A stretch of DNA of 64,000 bases, taken from assembly GCF_022965805.1 (NCBI RefSeq), contig NC_133103.1:50976386-51040385 (forward strand). Reading direction: 5' to 3'. The notes under the pieces were generated by a model. That model worked only from the letters and a program-made list of their open reading frames with translations, made no database searches and was not told the DNA's origin. The position numbers and the translations under genes are program-made. This DNA comes from Primulina eburnea (lineage: Eukaryota; Streptophyta; Magnoliopsida; Lamiales; Gesneriaceae). Shown in pieces: positions 1 to 11,110 of the stretch (positions within the stretch are counted from its first letter, which is position 1; the number at the start of each line of letters is the position of its first letter).

Positions 1-1914
1 GAACGGATGTTGTGGTAAACTCAAGTGGTGAATGGACGTTTAACCCTGTTACCCGTAGCTCAAGTATGATCAACATCATGAAAAGCCCTTTGCTTCAACG
101 ATTTGGGTCGTTAGATAATGGTGTCGAAGATGGGAAAGTAAGTTTACATGTTGATACTGAATCGGTTAATCCTTATCTACTCGCCTCTACTAATGATTTA
201 AACAACAAATCATCTCATAAAGTAACAGTTCCCGATGAAAAATATGTATCTGAACCTGTGCACAAAAGGGCTGTTTCTACATCAAGCACAAACTCAAGTA
301 GCTCAGATCAGTCGTCTTGTTCCACGTCCGCTACCATGTATCAAGGAATGCTAACATGTGCATGGAAAAATGGGCTACCGCACTATGTTTACACCGTGGA
401 TGATAGGCCAGAGGTCTATGTAGCCGACTTGTCCAAGGTCGAATCTTTAGATGATAAAGTTTTGGATTGTGTTTACACTTTCCATTCAAGGAAAGGGGGC
501 AAGAAAGGAAACAATTCCTGTGAAATTTATTTGGAAAAAGTTGGCACTATGCGAGTTTCTAATTCAATCACATTATGTTCAGATAACTCAGACGTCATTG
601 AAACTCGGTTTGTTCTTTCTGTTTCCAACCACGATGATCATGGGAAGATACAAACCTCGAATCACACCCTTAAGAAGAACAAGATGCTGGCTAAGAGAGT
701 TGTGGACGTTTTTAGGTCTAGTCGCTCGTATAAGCACAGAGCATTCTACAAGAATGAGGCACCTCGTGCTATTCTTGAAGATGCATCTTCAAACCCTTCT
801 CGAGAAACACAGGAAAGTTTAGATCAATACGAGGATGGTGCAGAAAGTAAGCATGTGCAAGATATTGAGTCAGCTGCCATTGTCGTGAAAGATCATGTCT
901 TTGGCAATAGTAAGGTGGCTGATTTTGGAGGATGGGGAATGAAGTTTCTCAAGAAACCCGGAAATAATACGTCTTTAGAGACCTCTTTAGAGAACTCGAT
1001 GCCCTCCAAATGTACTCAAAATTCTGTGCAACGCTCCACAACAATCGACGTTCTTATTCCTGCTGGTTTTCATGGTGGACCGAGAACAATAAACAGTGGC
1101 CCTTCGTGTCTTATCGAGCGTTGGATCAATGGTGGCCGGTGTGACTGTGGGGGATGGGATATTGGCTGCCCGCTGACAATTCTCAACACCAAGTCGAGCT
1201 GCACGGATTTATCCCGCTTAGATGATGATTCACAAGAATGCAACTCAACTGATCTCTTCATACAGGTATGCTAACTCTTCCATCTATTATCTTCTTTCAT
1301 GAAATATCCAAAAAATTTGAATGTCACTGAGTTGGTCATTCTTGCAAAACGAAAATAGACACATAGTATTTCATAGTTAAATTCAGTTAAGCTTCATTTA
1401 TTTGCTGCTTATCCTATGGATCAAAGAGATACATGATATCAATTCGACTCCGGCTTACCATTGGAGCAAATGGTCCGAGTGAAGAGGTGTAATGGGTTGG
1501 TTCAAATATGTAAAGGAGCCTTACATGACATTATGTTTCTCACCATATTACTTCGGAATCCATGTTGATCTGTATAAGAAGTTCGAATGGCTTCATAAGA
1601 ACTTTACTATCGACTACGTGCCTCATTTATTTTGTTACTTTTTTTGCGAGATGATTACTTTCGTCAACTATTTCGAGTCCTTTATATGCATCAATCAGCA
1701 GTTCTCATGCAGTAAAGCACAGAGCTAACCATTCGGCATCCTTTTACAGGGTTCAAAACAGACCATTCCCGTCATGAAAATGGTGAATATACATGACGGC
1801 TTGTTTTACATCAATTTTCAGTCGAATCTCTCAGTTTTGCAGTCGTTCGCCATTGCTGCTGCGATCATTCATTCGCGAAGTCCGATTCCTCAATCCAAAC
1901 TGCACAGGAGTTGA
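1..1914 (+). CDS. DUF3527-family protein, 3' part (5' end outside window)
   Basis: Coding parts are <1-1265 and 1750-1914, joined by a phase-0 intron (1266-1749, GTATG...ACAG). The frame is open back to base 1, so the start lies upstream of the window. About 420 residues of exon 1 are rich in Ser/Asn/Asp and look disordered. Its end carries the C-terminal signature GGRCDCGGWDIGCPLTIL, preceded by a Gly-Pro-rich GFHGGPRT stretch, typical of plant DUF3527 proteins. Exon 2 encodes 54 residues starting GSKQTIPVMKMVN and including LFYINFQSNLSVLQSFAIA, the usual hydrophobic tail of this family; it ends in TGA at 1912-1914. The function of DUF3527 proteins is unknown to me. The family call rests on motif recognition. 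The gene looks intact over the visible part. Confidence 0.88.
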
Positions 1915-4310
1915 AGTGTGTGTTGGCTTGTTGGAGAATGTATGTATAAGCACAGGCGACCAAAAAAAAATGGTTAAAATTCATAGTACAGTATACATTT
2001 GTTCAAGGAATATATTCCCTTTGAGTTGGATTTGCCATAGCTTTGCTCACTTGAGCATATTAATTAGGATAAGATATGTTAATTAAAGTACCGATGTATG
2101 CTTTTTTACGAAAGTGAATATTACAAGTTTTCTTGGCTTTTTTTGCTTATTATATAATAGTGAATCGGTTCACAAAATAGGCAGTTCTACTCTCCTTTCT
2201 TATTTAGCAAAACATGCTAACTACCATTTCTTCCATTATATGAAATCAGCTCATAAACTCTTTTATAAGCTTTTTGTTTGATCTCCATCAAACTATAATC
2301 GTCAAATTCTAACTCCTTGAAATTTGACTATCTCAACGGGAACAAAGAATCCGATACTTGTGTGACTTTCAATGGTTAAGGAATATAGCTAGCTGTGGGT
2401 TCACATCTCCGTGTGATTCAAAATAACATTTATTATTATTCGGGTTTATTCTAGTTAACCTCATTCTTCTCATCGACTCTTTGATCAAGAATGTCAGAAA
2501 TTATTTTTGATTGCAACCATCGGATCATGGCAAGAGCGTCTAGTAGTATCACCTTATGATCCTCTAGGTATTACTGATAGTGCTTGCAAGAATCTTTAGT
2601 CATGGTTAGCAAGAATCTTTAGTCATGGTTAGCGTACAATATGATCCCTTCAACACATATATCTTAATTGAATCTGTAACAATTGGTATATCGAGAGTTA
2701 CATATGAATTCGATAACAATGTGATTTATCTTTGAAAACTAATAGTGGCATGGTATTGCAACTAGGAAAACACATTTCCCTAAAGCACATCTAGCCAGAA
2801 ACTCCTTGCACTATTAACTCATCAGATCACATAGGATATCGTCACCCATAGGCGAACGATGAATCTCCAACTACAATGCATTTGTTCCTACGTATTTCAA
2901 ACCCACACCCAATCTCACCACCTGATAACCCTCGATGGAGTCGGTAAACAGATCAAAGTGCATGCTAGTACGTATAGTCACTACATTGTCCCGGGTTAAA
3001 GGACTAATAATATACAACCATAACCGCAGACTATTACACTTGATAAGTGAGAACCACTTGGACAGTGTGATGGAGGGTTGTTAAGTTCATCATCATATAT
3101 CACTCATCCATGTGAATGGACATCTTCATGTCATTACCAATGAAGCATGCCGTTTACATCACATATGCTAGTCTCGAGCTCGAGCGACATTTAGCCTTGT
3201 TTTAGGCGGCTGATTCGACTAAGAACTTGTTTAGAATATATGGTACACTTCCTAATGAGTTTCATAATTTACGTTGTGACGCAGACCTCATGGTACTTAT
3301 TGTATATTCAAAGACTTTATCTATGCAGCCTGCATAGATATACAGATAAAATATAATGGCATAATATAATAGTATCGTAAAATATTATTATAATAAAGAT
3401 TTTTTTATATTAAAGTCAATAAAAGCCCGAGCCACACGTTGGCTTGTCGGAGACCTACTCTTACAGTAATATCATAATTATTAAAAATAATGAAAAACTT
3501 TACTATAATTTTGAAATTATTATATTTTAAAGTGGTCACTCTATAACTGTAAAAATTAATAAGTGATTAATTGTAATTTGAAGCAATGAAATAAAAAAAA
3601 AGAAGAAATCACAAAAAAATCAGGACATGACATATTTTTTGTCTGCATCGTAACATTATTCTTAATAATGTGTGTGCACCATAAAATATCATGTAATAAA
3701 AATTATTTGTAAACTCCCCAATCCTGCCATATGATGAAAGCAAACTATTTGTGAATGTACCTTTTTTTTTTAATATATAAACAATGTTAATGTACTAATA
3801 ATAAATAATTTTGTATTGTTGAATTTGTTAGTTATTTATTATTGTTGATTAAATAGCATTAATAGATTTTTAATAGTCTTCATGTCCCCTTGGTCCATCT
3901 TGGACCTTGACCAAGTTTCAAAATTTGGATGAATTGGTTAATGAATGGCATTTTGTTTAATTAATTTCGAGATGAATAATCAAACTATTGTTTTTTATTT
4001 CAATTTTAATTTAATGAAAAGTTGAATTGGATGGATGTGTTAAAGAGTTGCATTGAATGAGTGCTTTAAATATCGTTTTGAAAAACCTCTTTTGAAGAAG
4101 TTCACTCTCCAAAAAAACAACAATTTTAAGTGCTGTCTATCATAGACATGAGAAGTTTGCTATAGCTAAGATCTTAAATTCAATGTTTCCACAAAATATC
4201 CGAGCACCCACCTGAATGTTTTGCCCAAGAAAAGGGTTTCCAACAGTACCGTGCATGGGAGAATTGCCATAGCTTAGTCATCTGGTCAAGTAATAAAAGT
4301 ACACCTTTAA
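1915..4310. other. intergenic, AT-rich, with probable retrotransposon-derived non-coding DNA
   Basis: No reading frame worth calling. 1915-2200 should hold the 3' UTR of the DUF3527 gene. About 2400-3350 is more GC-balanced and resembles non-coding LTR-type DNA common in asterid genomes, but I cannot define its ends. It contains a perfect 23-bp tandem duplication (2586-2631) and a perfect small hairpin (3318-3340, 11-bp arms tatctatgcag). The rest is AT-rich spacer. Confidence 0.4.
2586..2631. repeat. perfect 23-bp tandem duplication
   Basis: Two identical 23-bp units (2586-2608 and 2609-2631), each beginning GCAAGAATCTTTAG. It looks like a recent local duplication inside non-coding DNA. Confidence 0.9.
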
Positions 4311-4320
4311 GTCAGCAGCA

Positions 4321-4395
4321 AGAATGCAACAGCTCAGGGTTGAAAGAATGCAACAGCTCAGGGTTGAAAGAATGCAACAGCTCATGAGGGTTGAA
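4321..4395. repeat. 24-bp tandem repeat, three copies
   Basis: Units AGAATGCAACAGCTCAGGGT-type at 4321-4344 and 4345-4368 are identical. A third at 4369-4395 carries a 3-bp insertion (ATG) before the shared GGGTTGAA end. It lies just beyond the splice donor of the transporter-like exon. Confidence 0.9.
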
Positions 4396-4431
4396 CCTGT
4401 TGGTAAAGAAACATAAACAAGAAAATTTTAC

Positions 4432-4619
4432 CTGATCATAAAAACCAACAGAACTGAAACCTAAGCTGAGATTTAACAATCCAATCGAAATTCCATTTAG
4501 AACGCCGAATCCAATCACGGTTTGTGAATCTATCGGTTTGTGCTCAAAAAGCTTCATCCATTGTGCCACATGAAGAGAACAAAAAGTAACCAGTAGATGC
4601 CAGCTTGTCAAGATTGTAG
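4432..4619 (-). pseudogene. isolated exon of a UDP-sugar (UXT/URGT-like) transporter
   Basis: On the minus strand an open stretch reads TILTSWHLLVTFCSLHVAQW, then GVLNGISIGLLNLSLGFSS. This is the conserved early-membrane region of plant Golgi nucleotide-sugar transporters of the drug/metabolite-transporter superfamily (UDP-xylose or UDP-rhamnose/galactose type). The stretch is bounded by a plausible acceptor (CAG at 4622-4620) and donor (CAG|GTAA at 4432/4431), as in an exon. No other exons are visible on either side. The exon end reads GFYDQ where family members usually read GFYQ, suggesting a 3-bp insertion. I read it as a transposed or decayed gene fragment; a gene with very long introns is less likely. 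Confidence 0.7.
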
Positions 4620-4639
4620 CTGTATTGGGGGAAAATAGA

Positions 4640-5358
4640 AGCAAATATTAACCATTTCTTTTTGTTGGTAGAGGGATTGTTTTTCCATCAATCCAAAGCT
4701 CCAAAAGGGTTTTATGAGAGTTAAAACGTAAAGTTGTCAGAGTACGATTAACCTATGTTATCTCATAAGTCATAAATGTGCTTAATTGTATCTTTTCTAA
4801 TGCATCCTGACACTCACAAAACCTATTTATAATGAAAAGTGACTCCCTTTCCTTTCTACTACTTCCATAAGGCGTGGTCAGACTAAAACAACATTCATAC
4901 ATCTTTACAAGCAACCAGTCGGATAACCAAGTTTAATCAGTCGAGCCCTCGTAAAAACTTGATCCCATAAATAGTCCATGCTTGTAAGTACACAAACCAT
5001 TCCTTGTGCCAAGATTTATATGAAAATTTTTCAGGATATCATGTACGATTGATGGGAATATATATATATGATGTAGATCTTAAGGGGTGTGAGATTTGTT
5101 TTTCCCGACTCTTTTGAAGCATTCAGATTCATGCACAAAAACAAAATGCTCACTTCCTCGATCAAGCTAGTTCAACTGCTTCAAAGCTTTACCACAGATT
5201 AGCAACGGAAATAAACAACAGAACATTCGACTTTGAAGCACTGATCAATCCTACATTTCTCACAAAGTTCACCCGAAATTAAAATAACATGATTAATAAC
5301 CAAAAATGAAGTGCAATGAACTCATAAGAGCTTTTTTACAAATCACGATGGAAACTAT
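4640..5358. other. intergenic, nothing recognised
   Basis: No supported coding region, RNA gene or clear repeat was seen in this stretch. Confidence 0.4.
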
Positions 5359-5886
5359 GGGTGTTCATCGGTCGGTTCGGTTCGATTTTCGATTTTTTAT
5401 TTAGGTTTTTTCGGTTTCGATTTTACAAATATATAATCCGATATCTGAACTATCTTTCTTCGATTCGATTTTCTATCGAAATGGTTCGGTTATTTCAGTT
5501 TTGATATAATTATTTAAATTAATAAGATAAATTTATTATAAAATATAATATGTTATCTTTTTATATAATTTCTTAGTAAAATATTTAAATATAAAGTCTA
5601 AATGAATTATATAAACAACAATCAACTAAATATTATTCAAAATAATTCATCATTCATTGATATCATCTCAAAAACTATATAATAAAAATAAAATTATTAC
5701 TTTAATGAAATTTCAGTTTTTTCGGTCAGTTCGGTTTTGACATATATAATCTGAAATCAGACCAAATAAATTTCGATTTTAACATTTATATCCGAATTAT
5801 AAAATTCGATTTTCGGTTCGATTCAGTGTTCGATTTTTCGGTTTGGATTTTCGATTTTTTCGATTTTATCTGAAGTTTGAACACTC
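5359..5886. mobile_element. short non-autonomous TIR-like element with GGTTCGG-rich ends
   Basis: Begins GGGTGTTCA and ends TGAACACTC, which is an inverted repeat with one mismatch. Both ends are rich in TTCGGTTCGATTTTCG-type repeats in mirrored arrangement, and the centre is AT-rich and non-coding. This layout matches small hAT-like non-autonomous plant elements. No clear target-site duplication was found, so the termini and superfamily are tentative. Confidence 0.45.
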
Positions 5887-6109
5887 TTAATGAAAGCCAA
5901 CGAAACCACCAACAGAGTCAACGCGTCAATCGTCCCCAGCTGATCATTAATTTGCTGTGTACTTTAATTATATTTTGTGATATTAATAAATATTATATGA
6001 AGTTCAACCGTAAATGTATCAAACTAAACATAGAATATAAATTTGGTTTATATTGTAAAGATTTATAAACTTTGAAAATTAATATAATATATCGATATTT
6101 ACAACAAAT

Positions 6110-6848
6110 GAGTTGAGCCCGTTTGGATTGCGGGTCAAGACGGATAGGGCCAAAACGGAGCGGGCTGGCCCGCCAAATTAAGATAAAATTTTATATTTTT
6201 AAGTTTTAAGTTTTATATAAAAATTGGATTAAGTTTCATGCGCCCCATGTTGTAGAACAAATATATTGATAATTTACTTTTAGAACAAATATACATAAGG
6301 AAAATAAAAAGAGAGAAATTTACAAATATACATAACGAAAACAAAAGAGAAGAAATTCTTGTAAATTTTATTCATGAATCTTAAAATAATTATTAAGCGT
6401 AGCAGTTGTTTCTGAACCCAAGAGCGGTTTCGTTTGAAGTCCGACGAATTATAGTGAAATTTTGTGGGCCCGACGGAGGTTTGCTAAATATATGTATTGT
6501 TGAATACATAATATTTTTTAAAATTTACAGCCGTCTATTTTCTCGACTTTATGTTCTCTTCCATATCTTAATCTTCATGTTTGGTTTAAACACTTTACTT
6601 TTTATGGATTATGTTGTATGATTTCTTAATTTCTTAGTTCAATGTTTTTAAGTATTCTATGAAACTATTTGACAGAAATATATTTTTCTTCTATGTTTAC
6701 TGTGATACTCTTTAGTATTTTTTTTAAAAAAATAAGCGGGCCGACCCGCCTAACCCGTGGCCCAAGGTGGGTTGGGCTGGGTTGACCGCCCCGCCTAATG
6801 GTGGGTTGCGGGCTGACCCGTCCCGTCAACCTGTTTTGACATGTCTAG
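6110..6848. mobile_element. non-autonomous element with GC-rich mirrored ends
   Basis: An AT-rich core of about 550 bp is flanked by GC-rich blocks. The left (about 6115-6180) has GCGGGTC/GCGGGCTGGCCCGCC motifs, and the right (about 6735-6848) has GGGCCGACCCGCCTAACCCG and GACCCGTCCCGTC, ending in TTTTGACATGTCTAG. The mirrored motifs suggest terminal or subterminal inverted repeats of a small DNA transposon. No target duplication could be defined. Confidence 0.4.
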
Positions 6849-7031
6849 ATCTGTAAAGCGGACTCATATGAAACCCATTCTTCGATTTTTCGATTTTTTT
6901 CTGTTTTGGAAATATTTACCCAAAAGCCAAAAAAACCCATTTTTGTTCCAAGAAAAACCGTGATTGTGCCTAGGAAAGCCCATGCTTCAAAGTTAAAACC
7001 CTAATTCTTAAACTCTCAGTCACTTCTCCTT

Positions 7032-7037
7032 TATATA
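7032..7037 (+). promoter_or_regulatory. probable TATA box of the SOSS-B gene
   Basis: TATATA in a TTTATATACA context lies about 25 bp ahead of a plausible transcription start near 7060. It is followed by a short leader with a GAG|GTACTC donor at 7085/7086. Confidence 0.45.
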
Positions 7038-7054
7038 CAACGCAATCTCTGAAG

Positions 7055-7084
7055 ATGGAAAATTGGATCTCGCAAGGATTTTGA
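7055..7084 (+). promoter_or_regulatory. possible 9-codon upstream ORF in the SOSS-B leader
   Basis: ATG at 7055 encodes MENWISQGF and stops at 7082-7084, immediately ahead of the likely leader-intron donor. If the transcription start is upstream of 7055, this uORF would be read before the main start. Confidence 0.3.
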
Positions 7085-8253
7085 GGTACTCTCTAGAACT
7101 CGACGACTTTTTTTAAATTTTTTTTATTGTTATGTTTCTTCGTTAAATTCTGTGCAATTATCTGCTTTTTTGGAGCCTGGATATTTTTGTTCATATATTG
7201 TGACATTCTGATGCTGGTTCAGGAAATTTTTCAATCGATAGATGAAACGATTGATTCCTCAAACCAGCTACATAAACCGTGGAATCGGATAATTTATCGA
7301 GTGGGATCTCTCTTTCGGAATCGCACTTTTCGCAATTCGATACATTGCTCTATCTTTGATATTGGAATCTGTGTATTTATTGGGTTGAACCCATGGAATT
7401 CAACGAGGAAGGTGATGTAGGAGTGTAATTTTGAAGCTGAATCTGGAAAATTGTCCAAAAATTTGTTCTTTTTTGTTTTTATCATACAACAAATTAGAAA
7501 GCGTCGGGGTCTTGCGTGTTTTTGAATCGTTACCAGGCATAAGTCATGTATCCGTTTATGTATATATAAAGATGTTGATACAGTTACATGCCTGGGATAT
7601 CGAAAAAGGGTTCATCGTTACAGATGCGATTGCTTCTTTGTGCTCACATCTGCTCCATTAGGACCATATATATCAAATTACTTTCAAAATTCTTGTTTGA
7701 TCATCTATACCTGATCGAAAAAAGACCACCAAGCTCTCGAAATCTTTACCATAAATTTTGGCATGGATGATACATATATGACAGGCGGTGAAAGAAGCTC
7801 TTATTGGAAAACAATATTTTGATTCATATTTATATTATGCTATGCATTAGTGTGTTAATTGTTGGTTGATTCGAAGCGACTATTGTTGTATGATCATCAT
7901 GTTTAGTTTAACTTTTGAATGGTACCAGTAAATGTTGTATTTTTTGTGCACTCGTTGATTTTCAAATTTTAAATCATTTTATATAGCTGCAAATGTAGCG
8001 AATAATGATTTTTTTGTGATACCATGTGTTTTCTTAAATTATAAGCTCCGCTGACTTGCTAGAGTCTCGGTTAATTAAATATGTACATAGTAATGCATTC
8101 ATGTGTGTTTTAAAAGGGTTGCAAACCTCCTGTTCGTTCGATTGCCTGAACTGAGTAGCATCGGGCTCGTTTCATCTCCATCAAACTGCTTTGTGCATTT
8201 GCGTTTGTGCGATAGATGGATCAACCCCGCTAACCTCAAAGCGATCAGAACAT

Positions 8254-8688
8254 ATGATGGAGCAAGAAACAACTCTCCAGCTTCTGAAGAACATCGTGCC
8301 AGCAGCGCAAAACAACATAAGCACCAAATTCATTGTCTTGGACAAAGGAACAGTGGTACTGGAAGGACAGCAAAAAACTTGCCTTGCCCTGGTAGCAGAC
8401 GAAACAGCTTCAGTGCACTTCCAATTTTGGGGAGACGAGTGCGATGCTTTTGAGGGAGGCGACATCCTAATCCTTGTGAATGGCATCTTTTCATACAGTC
8501 GGAGCAATTTGGTGTTGAGGGCTGGTAAGAGAGGGAAGGTGGAGAAAGTGGGGGAGTTCACCATGGCTTATGTAGAGACACCCAACATGAGCGAGATACA
8601 GTGGGTGCCTTGTCCCAATGATCCGAAGAGATACGTTCAGCAAGCCATCATCTCTTCTCATTCCCGTTTGTTCCCTCCGCCACGTTGA
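8254..8688 (+). CDS. SOSS complex subunit B homolog (OB-fold ssDNA-binding protein)
   Basis: Encodes 144 residues from the tandem ATG ATG at 8254. The protein is a single OB fold with family motifs: IVPAAQNNISTKFIVLDKG near the N terminus, then CLALVADETASVHFQFWGDE, GDILILVNGIFSYSRSNLVL and RAGKRGKVEKVGEFTMAYVE, followed by the ETPNMSEIQW tail. In animals SOSS-B (hSSB1/2) binds single-stranded DNA in the nucleus during double-strand-break repair; plant orthologs are inferred to act likewise. The length fits short plant family members. The coding part is one exon. A leader intron is likely, from the donor at 7086 to an acceptor near 8247 (GATCAG|AACATATG). I chose 8254 because the open frame upstream lacks family similarity. 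No defect is seen. Confidence 0.88.
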   Translation: MMEQETTLQLLKNIVPAAQNNISTKFIVLDKGTVVLEGQQKTCLALVADETASVHFQFWGDECDAFEGGDILILVNGIFSYSRSNLVLRAGKRGKVEKVGEFTMAYVETPNMSEIQWVPCPNDPKRYVQQAIISSHSRLFPPPR

Positions 8689-9401
8689 ACAGCCTTGTCC
8701 CCTTGTACCTTTTTTTTTCATATGAGAATCCATCACATTTGTCTTGGTGCATGTGGTTGGCTATTTGTTAACATTTGGATTCACGTGTTTCTGTTGCTGT
8801 GATCAACATACCAATTTTTTTTTTGTATTTTAGGAGTTAGTCCTGCGTATTTGTAGTTTAGACGAGAATCACTGATTATAAAATGGGACAAATATTCTAT
8901 TGATCTTTCTACATTTGGTTGCTGTGTTTATGATGTTATTGCATAGCCAAAGGGAGGAATGAAATTCGAAATCTATACCACTTTACTTGCATCTGCATTC
9001 TTTTCTGATCTCGTCTTAATTTGAACATACAAAGAAGGCGAATTCACTAAGCAACAAGCATTATAATTTTTGAGACAGATTGTGAGATTTAGTACTTGTC
9101 AAGAATTTGATCCATGAATCGGGTTTTTCGTTTAACAGTTGTTCTGGAATTAAGTTCGAAATTAGTAAGTCTCTTAAACTGTGAACCGAATTGAAACCTT
9201 TTGAATTTCACAATCATGTGGATGGAACTTTGAGTTGATTCAACAAGAGCTTAAACTCGAAGATGGAAATATAAGCAGTACATTTTAGTTCCACAACTAA
9301 TTATGAATGTTAAACAAAACAAATTCAATCAATCAAATACTCCTTGTTTGTTAATTATATAATTGACAATTGCTATATCAAAATCTGCAGTCCCGATCCA
9401 T
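8689..9401. other. 3' flank of the SOSS-B gene, intergenic
   Basis: The 3' UTR probably occupies about 8689-8900. The rest is AT-rich with no coding region or repeat that I can support. Confidence 0.4.
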
Positions 9402-9496
9402 GTGAACACCGATGAAGTGTCACTCATTTATTGGATGTGTAATTTTTCTATATTTCATCACATTCAATAGGTGAGTGACACCTCATCGGTGATCAC
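9402..9496. repeat. foldback (hairpin) element
   Basis: Two 38-bp arms (9402-9439 and 9459-9496) are inverted copies with about five mismatches, around a 19-bp loop. Shared core: GTGTCACTCA paired with TGAGTGACAC. A related single arm may lie near 28125-28165 (AATGAAGTGACTCATATATT). Probably a tiny MITE or a MITE remnant. Confidence 0.7.
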
Positions 9497-9529
9497 AAAG
9501 ATGTGTACGGTAGGTGTGCAGGATATCAA

Positions 9530-9532
<3 letters not shown>

Positions 9533-9565
<33 letters not shown>

Positions 9566-9587
9566 TGTATGTATGTATGTATGTATA
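9533..9587. repeat. compound microsatellite (TA)n(TATG)n
   Basis: About 15 TA units run directly into about six TATG units. Confidence 0.95.
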
Positions 9588-9859
9588 GTATAACGATAAA
9601 ATGATACATAAAAATAAAAACCCGATTTTTGCAGGCTGGTGATTTTGTTACTTCGAGGGAAGCTCTGATTGCGCCTACGGCTATGCGGGCGTGCGATAAT
9701 ACAAGTCAACCGTTCACCCACCCTCCAACAATTCGAAGCTCTTCAAGGGATCAAATTGAAAATGGATTCATTCAATTCCCTCTGAAAAAGGTCTCAATTC
9801 CTCTTTCGAAACTTATTTAGCTTTAGCTTTGTACGAGGAAAACAAACAGTCTCAAGAAA

Positions 9860-10729
9860 ATGGCATCCATTGCAACCCACTTTACAGCAGCGCTCTTCTT
9901 GTGCCCACTGGGAATACGCCGTTTATTCTGTTCTTCGTCTCTTTATCTTAACAACCCATCGCTCTACAGATCTCGAATTTGGTATTTTGCAGAAGCCAGG
10001 TGGAAGAATCTTGATTTGTACGCTCTTCTTGTAGCCCTCCCAATTGCCTCTTTATCTCAAATTTTCATCTTTTTAGCATTTTCAGGCAGCCCCACTTTTA
10101 GATTCTCGTTCTTGCAGCAGTCTTTCGTGATTTTCATCTTTTGGGCTCTCTTGGGTTTGATCATTCTGAGAGAAATTTCGGATCTTTATTCAGTTCCTGA
10201 GGATTTTGTCTTTTTATATGCTGCCATTGCATTTCTTATTGAGTTTTACATGAATGGTAGGGGGATCGTTGGCCTCGGAGGTGTGATGTATGGAATTTTG
10301 GGTGGTTTGACTATTTTTTGTGCTGGATGTTTCATTTATTTGTTTGTCAATCCCACTGCTTTTTTTGCTGAGTTCTTGCTGTCCTGTGGCTTGGTTTTGA
10401 AGGGGAGTTGGGTTTTGCAAGTGGGGCTATCATTGTACACTGATGTGTTTTCTGTAAAAGGGTGTGCCAAGATTTCGGGGGTAGCATTGCCCGATGGGGG
10501 TATTGATGTAAAATGTGAACTCGAGGATGATCGGTTGAGGGGCGTGGCATTGGTGAATTCGTTATTCGTTGGGCATGTAATTGTTATAATGATCTTTAGC
10601 ATGGTGTTGTTTAGCTTGTTGCATCGATGTAGAAACATGAGGTGCAGTGAGGCAGGTGGATCTTTGCTTCATGAGCTGAGATCGGAATCAATGCTGATGC
10701 ATCCGCTTCCTGAATTTGAGATTGAATGA
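9860..10729 (+). CDS. DUF716 (TMEM45-like) multi-pass membrane protein
   Basis: An intronless 289-residue ORF in good start context (AAGAAAATGGCA). The sequence is strongly hydrophobic, with about six to seven membrane segments, roughly residues 50-75, 82-105, 115-133, 138-165, 167-190 and 230-255. A charged cytoplasmic-like tail ends LHPLPEFEIE-like (MHPLPEFEIE). Features of plant DUF716 proteins include the WKNLDLYALL start of the membrane domain, a GLGGVMYGILGGLTIFCAG helix, LKGSWVLQVGLSLYTD, and the single-exon layout. The biochemical role is unknown; some plant members have been linked to defence. No frameshift or missing segment is evident. Codon use is ordinary for this window. Confidence 0.82.
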   Translation: MASIATHFTAALFLCPLGIRRLFCSSSLYLNNPSLYRSRIWYFAEARWKNLDLYALLVALPIASLSQIFIFLAFSGSPTFRFSFLQQSFVIFIFWALLGLIILREISDLYSVPEDFVFLYAAIAFLIEFYMNGRGIVGLGGVMYGILGGLTIFCAGCFIYLFVNPTAFFAEFLLSCGLVLKGSWVLQVGLSLYTDVFSVKGCAKISGVALPDGGIDVKCELEDDRLRGVALVNSLFVGHVIVIMIFSMVLFSLLHRCRNMRCSEAGGSLLHELRSESMLMHPLPEFEIE

Positions 10730-10754
10730 GTGGTTTTGGTTGTTTTCCTGTTCA

Positions 10755-11110
10755 AGTTCTGACACTAAACTTTGATGCTTGATCCTTGTAAGTTTTGAGT
10801 AACAAAGACAAGAGTTTTATTTCTACTGCAGGTAGATACTGTTAGTTTTTTATTGGTGGCGGATTAGAGAATTTAGCTTAGCGTTTTTTTCTGGAGTGAA
10901 ACGAAGTTCTTGTTATTCTTTCTTGGCACCATGTTGCTAAACGACTTCATCCTTGTCAGCTTTAAGTAACACAGAAAAGCGTTGTTTTTCTGCTGCATGA
11001 AGATAGTTTTATTGTTTTTTTTTGCTGAATAGGGAATTTAGCTTAATATATTTCCTAGTGTAAAACAAAGTTCATATTACTGTTCTGTCTTGGAATCATG
11101 TTGCGAAATC
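10755..11110. repeat. degenerate ~175-bp tandem duplication in the DUF716 3' region
   Basis: Two successive blocks share the order: ATCCTTGT...AAGTAACA, TTCT..CTGCA..TAGAT..T, GAATTTAGCTTA, GTGAAACGAAGTTC or GTAAAACAAAGTTC, then TTCTTGGCACCATGTTGC or TCTTGGAATCATGTTGC. The second block overlaps the end of the first. It starts inside the likely 3' UTR. Confidence 0.65.

Noticed and set aside
9464..9721. Minus-strand ORF with an IYIYIYIYI run
   Set aside because: It is only translation of the (TA)n/(TATG)n microsatellite.
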